From Hetaerina americana (Eukaryota; Arthropoda; Insecta; Odonata; Calopterygidae), in NCBI GenBank assembly GCA_022747635.1, contig JAKTNV010000010.1, positions 40,634,237 to 40,698,236 on the forward strand: a stretch of DNA of 64,000 nucleotides, in the 5' to 3' direction. The notes beneath the pieces are model-generated. The model had not been told where the DNA came from. It saw nothing but the letters and a program-made list of their open reading frames with translations, and did not search any database. Below are positions 58,554-64,000 of this stretch, piece by piece. The position numbers and the translations under genes were made by a program. How positions within the stretch are numbered: position 1 is the first letter of the stretch; each line of letters opens with the position of its first letter.

Positions 58554-61500
58554 GTTTGTATACATACATACTTCTGTTAACTAATCTTTAGGATTCATGT
58601 ATGATTTGCATTCAAATAATTCACATAATGGATTTAGGTAACTCAGAACGAGCATAGAAAATGGGAATCACGCTCACCGCCAAGCGTGCATGGGAAGAAT
58701 GTTGAAAGAACACGTGTATGTCGTCCCAAGAAATGTATTCTCTTCAGAAGAGTTGCAAGGAAGTTTACTGAAAAATTTAAGGAGAGAAAATGTGCTTATT
58801 CACATTTGGAGTATACGGAAAGTATTTTGAGCCCATCTGAGAAAGTGCTAATTTAGGAATTAGATTAAGTGCAATGGGAATAGGTGCTCTAGGTGTTTGA
58901 AAAATTGTTACGAGATGAAGGTACACGTGGAGGGAAACTAGGTTGTGAGCCACTCCTGTCTCGAAGAGAGCAAGCGAGATTAACCCGTGTGCTGGTAGTT
59001 GTCTCTTAGCTGTGGAAATCTCTTAGGAATTCCACGTGTCGAAAAATAATGTGTGATATTTTTGACGCAAGAGATTTCTAAGGGACTCCAGAAGCTCGGA
59101 GTCCCTTACTTAACTATTAATACGAGCCAAAGACTTTTGAAAAAGTTAAAGGGAGGTCCTTTTACTTCTGATGACTCTTGACACTGAAGTTATTATTAGA
59201 AAGGAAGGAGAATTCTACTGAATCCTTAATTAAGATTCGTCAATAACAGTCGAAAACAACCAAACCATAAATCGGTATGATTAGTTCATCTCATTTCATG
59301 CCTATGGAATCCTTAGGGCTTCAAACTATGTTGCCAGACAGATTGATAATGACCAACAGAAATAAGATGTCAGCTCAGTTTTATTTCAATTTTCAATACT
59401 TTAATTGCCTTGAAAACGTGGCGACGTCATGGTTAAACACTGTAGCAATTACATTTTTTTAAATCTGGTCTCAGTTTGAAAATTCTAATACTGGTTACGT
59501 CTTCATGGTTTAAAAATGGTTATTGGTCTTCATTTTTACTAATAACTTAACATTTGAAGTAGAATATTCTAAAACGATATGCTATGCGCTTTCATGATGG
59601 TTATCAGGTGATGTAGATGGTGCATACGTTTGTATTGAATATTGAAATCATGAATGCTAGAGTAAAGTAAAGAATGAAATGGTACAGGTTAATTAAATGC
59701 TTTGTTTTCTTTATATTTCTAAATTAATCGCCTTAATGTTAATGTTAAACCGGTCTGTTGGAAATGCGGTAGCTCTTTGTGTCACAAGCTCAGTGGAAGC
59801 ATAATTACACGTATTACTCTCATGGAGACAGTGAGATCGGGAGACCGACCTTTGGTTCCCGTTGTCTGACGTCACCACTGCCTCCGATTGCGGGGACGCC
59901 GAAGGTGGCGGGTTGGTGCAAAACACAAACACAGGCTCACCCATGCATTAGTTTTGTATACATAAATATGCGTCCTCCCGTCCCCGTCATCATCATTATT
60001 TGGAACGATTCCAAGAGACACCTTTATACCGTTGGCAGGAAAAGCGGCGGCGCACTGCCTGCACTCGAGCAGTTGATAACGCTCCCGGACGAGACTACGA
60101 GAGGGAGGAAGGGAGTAGTTGGGAGCCGTCGCCGCGGAAATAATAATAAAGTGGGGTAGAAAACGAGACTAAATTTTGAAAACAAAAAAAAAGAACGCAG
60201 CGAGACCAAGGCACCAGGCTGGCACGGGGGATAAAGTGGAGGACAAGGACGGGTGACTTCAACAAAAAAATCTATATTAAAGAAAACGTGAGGCAGCATG
60301 GCGTGAATGAGGATTGGGTTTGCAGATTTTTCCTACCTGGGAGAGGGCGAGGGAGACCTTATATGGGTTGGGGAGGGCTGGGTGGACGCAGAAAGAAGGG
60401 AGAGGAACGCGGGCGAGAGAGGGAGAGAGAGAGAGAGAGTAATGTAAAGACGTGATTCGAGGAACCCAAATGCATTGTGCGGAGCGAAAGAGAAAATGGA
60501 AGGTGATGGAGGGGGGCGTGGGTGCATTCTCGAGCTCCTTGCGCATGCTCTTGGGGACAGCCTAGGGAAGGAGATGGGGAGAGAATTGAAGGCAAGGGCG
60601 GAAAGGATGCCGTGGAGAAGACATTGGCAGCGGCGAGGAAATGACGTATGGAGTTGTCTCGTAATTAACGGAGGAAGAATCGAGGAGTTGAGAGGACAGC
60701 TAGAGGCTTTCCACCGTCTTTTGCTGGATGAAAGTCGTTTTGGAAAGTCTTTTCTTTCTGAACCACCTTTCCAGTCATAACTTCATGTCAGTTTGAGATT
60801 AATTGTATATGTTAACCGTTTCAGTTACTGCAACACCCCTGAAAATTTACCTTCCCATTAAAACTCGTGATACTTTTCAATCATTCTTTTACTTCAAAAA
60901 CAGCAAAATCTATCCCCGCGTTCATGGCAACATTTATTATAATCAGGATTCCTTGAAGATGATTACTTCATCACCAACATACGATATTTAGAATTTTGAT
61001 TAGCTTCAAACTAGTTCAATATTAAATCGCCGCGTGCTTGGTGATACAGTTATCACATTGTGATGAAAATCTTTCCATGGTCTTGAACATCAATATGTAC
61101 GCTTGGTAAAATTATAATATACACAGGTAGCGTCTTTTCTTTACATCAATATTAAAGCTTCTGTGCTTAAAAAGTAATTTTCCTAAACTAATGAGGAACC
61201 GGTCTTCAGTATTTTGTTGCGCCGCTTCGAAATTGCTCTTTTTTTATATAAATTTGACGATATTCTTCACCTTCACCTTCCAATACACCTTCCTTCCAAT
61301 TATTCGGCATTATTTTAGTATTAACTTACTTTATCTTGCGGGATCTTTCTGTTTATGATTCGACCACTTTAAGGTTTTTTTGATCATATGCTTTCGCCGT
61401 ATAGTCCCCTCATTTCAGGGCGATGTTATTGAAGAAATTGATGTTGCAAATTACCTACAAGAGGTATTTACTTTTTAAATATTTAGAGAATTAAAAAAAA

Positions 61501-62334
61501 TTCTATAAAAATGGTTGAAAATTCTTCACTTTTAGTATTGGAAGTAAAACTCAAGATTTAAGAGAAAATGTATAATGCCAAAATTTGTTATTGACGAAGT
61601 TTATGCAAGAAAATTATTACTCCTGGTCCCAGTTGATACGAACCTTCTGTTTTACAACCAAAGTCATACCCGCCAGAACGACTATTTAAAATAAACGCAC
61701 CTAAACTAGTTCCGGAAAGCGGTACGGTTTACTCCTCTGTAGTCTTCAGATAAAAATTCATCTCAATGATGCAAAATTTGTCAGAGCGGAATTCCTTTGA
61801 AAGGTATTATTCTGTCGTGAAAAAACTTTTGAAAAAGTATCCCATGACCACAATTTTAGTAATATTTTTGTTACATCGGCGTTGTAAGTGAGGAGATGCA
61901 GTAGTGCTAAATATTGTGACACTTTCAGGACCAAAATGTGCTTATGCATAAGGACATGCCTTAATGAGATATTCTTAATGAGTAGCTACGATAACCATTA
62001 TTATATAGTTTTTTTATCAAGAAACAAGTTAACATTTTCAAACGGAAGTTCACAGAAACTCTTTTGTCTATCGTCAAATTTTACGAAGTGCTCAAATTCA
62101 AAGAATTTAAAAAGCAAAGTCCATTTTGATGGAACTTTGCTTGTGCATTCATATTAACCTTTTGGTTCTTAGAACCGTAGAAAATAATTTTGTCGAAAAT
62201 CGGCACAATGGTCCCCTGTGTCATGCTTCATTTCCCACCGAAAATACATAGATTTAATATCAATTAATGTATGATTTCTTTTAAAAGCATGTTTATAATT
62301 GAAGAAATAGAATAATTTAAATATCTCTTCATTC
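58550..62334. other. Non-coding DNA; CpG- and purine-rich block at about 59780-60720
   Basis: 59780-60720 is clearly richer in G and C, with GCGGCGGCGCAC-type words and a purine-rich (GA)n segment at about 60416-60438. The plus-strand frame 60475-60780 and the opposing Ser/Pro/Leu-rich frames follow composition. It could be a promoter-proximal island, but no transcript evidence can be read from the sequence. The flanks are AT-rich and featureless. Confidence 0.45.
59079..59108. repeat. Hairpin, 11-bp stem
   Basis: TAAGGGACTCC (59079-59089) and its exact reverse complement (59098-59108) with an 8-base loop. Function unknown; no T-run follows. Confidence 0.7.
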
Positions 62335-62529
62335 TAATAAATGAAAAAGAAACACTTTGTTCCAATCCATCACTTTATTACAGGTACGACTAGTTTCGAC
62401 GCTAAGGCGTCATCCTCAGGTAACGACGACGTCATCCTCAGTACCTGAGGATGACGCCGTAGCGTCGAAACTAGTCGTACCTGTAATAAAGTGGTGGATT
62501 GGAACAAAGTGTTTCTTTTTCATTTATTA
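62335..62529. mobile_element. Large inverted repeat with hammerhead-like motif in both arms
   Basis: The 88-base arms at 62335-62422 and 62442-62529 differ at two positions; the spacer is 19 bases. On the plus strand the right arm reads CTGAGGA (62445-62451), an extra T, a 5-bp stem GACGC/GCGTC with loop CGTA, GAAA (62467-62470), a two-base-pair stem III (AC TA GT) and C at 62476. The flanking GTAC words (62441-62444 and 62477-62480) can pair as stem I. All invariant hammerhead positions are present; the single extra base before stem II departs from the consensus. The left arm carries the same fold on the minus strand. I interpret this as tail-to-tail ends of a Penelope-like or related element. 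Confidence 0.55.
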
Positions 62530-62806
62530 AAATGAACTTCCACAAAGTTGAGGCTGAAACTATTGAACTAATCTCTTCATTCTATTGAATGTAGTCGTCA
62601 CGCGTTTCCATTCCCCTGGCATGAATCTATTTCGAGCAACATCGTACCCTATCTTAAGTAGCTATGATGTGTCTATCTTAAAAATGTTCCTTGGCATGTG
62701 TTAAAGATTTTTTTATTGGATGTAAGCGACACTCACCATAATAGGCGTTAAATATACATATTAGAACAAACAGCTAATGACGTAGATATAGTAAGAGTAA
62801 CGTAGA

Positions 62807-62810
<4 letters not shown>

Positions 62811-62862
<52 letters not shown>
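62811..62862. repeat. (TA)n microsatellite
   Basis: 26 uninterrupted TA units, about 280 bases from the end of the preceding inverted repeat. Confidence 0.97.
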
Positions 62863-62864
<2 letters not shown>

Positions 62865-64000
62865 ACATAGTAACCTCTGAACAGGAGAATATAAAGCATA
62901 CAAAAAAAAAGTAACCAGATTCGATTGCTGTAAAGACCTCATTCGTGATAGAAACTGACTGCCTAATATTTACCTCTATTATGATATATTTTTGAATGGT
63001 AATACAATACGTTTTGATTAATCATCTGCTAAATGGCGCGAAAGGGAAATCAAAAAAATTGACTTAGTAACCAATATCATAGTATCCATATCGATTCTGG
63101 GCCTGGTTTATCCATTTCCCGGGGCAACTAATGTGATCCGACCATAGCAGCTTTTCACGAAAGAACTCCAACGACAGTGTTTATCCAGTTTCAGACAAGC
63201 CTTCTCCAACCGAAACTTTCACGATAACTTCTCTGGTACTTCACTATAAGAATCGTTGCTGTTCGTCTAGGACTTTTCAGTGGGATAAAAGTTTTACCGA
63301 CCTTTACTAATACAAAAATGCTTCTGTGAGTTGTCTGCAAGGATCCTTATTCCGGGATAAATTGGCCACTTTTATTGTGAATAGAAAAACCAGACCGAGG
63401 AGAGAAACACCAATTACAGTATATAGGGTGCCATGTAAACTTTGGTATAGGGGTTCTGAAAACTTTTGCATATTATGGTTAACTTGTAAACAATTTACGC
63501 AATATTCGTTAACACCTATTGCCTTAAGGCTAAATTCCTCTTGAGCTCCTTATACGAGGACTTTCGTAGTCTCAGCCTCTATTGTTCAATCCAACCTCTT
63601 TCTCCTTCTTCTCCGAGTCATGGCCTTTTCTCTTCTAAAACAGACAATAACATTCCTTTGCATCTCAAATTCTTTTCCATCAACGTTTTATGGCTTTTTC
63701 GAGTATTACCCAAATGATATCCCGTCTCTTTCCATTTTCTACAGTACTTATTTGCCTTCCTCATGGACCAGATTGTTTTTATCTTCAACATTCCCACTAC
63801 TAAAGAGTCTTCAAACTTCACTCATATTCCTTCCTCAAATACCAAAGCCCTGAACCGGACAAGTATACGCCGATTACAGAGACGGCGGCGGCTTAGCGTA
63901 ATTTCTTTATATCTGAAGGTCAGGGATTTTAGTGCATTTTCATATCTATCCATCAAAGGAGGAGTATTTGTTTTTATTCTAGTTATAAAAGAATATGGAA
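62863..64000. other. Non-coding DNA, no gene recognised
   Basis: A minus-strand frame at 63618-63821 (Lys/Arg-rich, with KANKYCRKWKETGYHLGNTR) has the look of decayed LINE sequence, but I cannot tie it to a family. Nothing else was recognised up to the window edge. Confidence 0.4.

Noticed and set aside
58089..58591. Frames rich in Ile-Tyr repeats
   Set aside because: They are translations of the (TA)n microsatellites, with flanking parts inside the inverted-repeat arms.
60277..60780. Several frames of 64-101 codons on both strands
   Set aside because: A purine-rich (GA)n context produces open frames in all phases; translations are low complexity.
1..64000. tRNA, rRNA, CRISPR array, bacterial operon or phage content
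   Set aside because: No cloverleaf with a proper GGTTCGA arm, no rRNA core words, no spaced direct-repeat array and no bacterial gene spacing were seen.

Overview
The window looks like a gene-poor, AT-rich stretch of an arthropod nuclear genome, most likely an insect. The evidence is several mariner lineages, I-clade, CR1-like and RTE-like LINE sequences, (TA)n microsatellites, long AT-rich DNA without sustained reading frames, and no bacterial gene organisation. The species cannot be fixed from sequence alone. I recognise no host protein-coding gene. Nearly everything that can be named is a transposable element or a derivative of one.

Layout. 1-5070 is AT-rich DNA with one GC-richer, repeat-like island (2600-3260). 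About 5070-5900 (minus) is a broken CR1-like reverse transcriptase, and its conserved 3' tail recurs at 30112-30166. 5965-11630 holds two unassigned short frames, one of them ending at a good splice-donor sequence. 11631-12330 (minus) is a decayed mariner. 17072-17629 and 43955-44512 are two almost identical 558-bp mariner deletion derivatives with 30-bp terminal inverted repeats and TA duplications. 20156-20426 is a 271-bp mariner-derived miniature element. 21700-22966 is an RTE-like LINE relic. 26549-26665 and 31660-31811 are two copies of one dispersed repeat, the second ending in a perfect 96-bp palindrome. 35266-35349 is a 21-bp minisatellite and 36049-36139 a small foldback element. 43000-43375 joins an RTE-like fragment to a mariner transposase tail.

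The best-preserved object is a full-length I-clade non-LTR retrotransposon at 48735-54485. It has a 14-bp target-site duplication. ORF1 encodes a three-knuckle nucleic-acid-binding protein. ORF2 encodes endonuclease, reverse transcriptase, RNase H and a Cys/His motif in one unbroken frame, with every catalytic residue I checked present. The two proteins are expected to form an RNP with the element RNA and copy it into a nicked target. A 753-bp mariner derivative with perfect 33-bp ends follows at 56291-57043.

The right end holds two large, nearly perfect inverted repeats (58286-58498, flanked on both sides by (TA)n, and 62335-62529). Each carries a stem-loop of the form CUGANGA / stem / GAAA, resembling the hammerhead-type motifs of Penelope-like elements. 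A third, isolated example lies at 27941-27965. Together with the 96-bp palindrome and the smaller foldbacks, inverted repeats are the recurring theme left over after ordinary element annotation.
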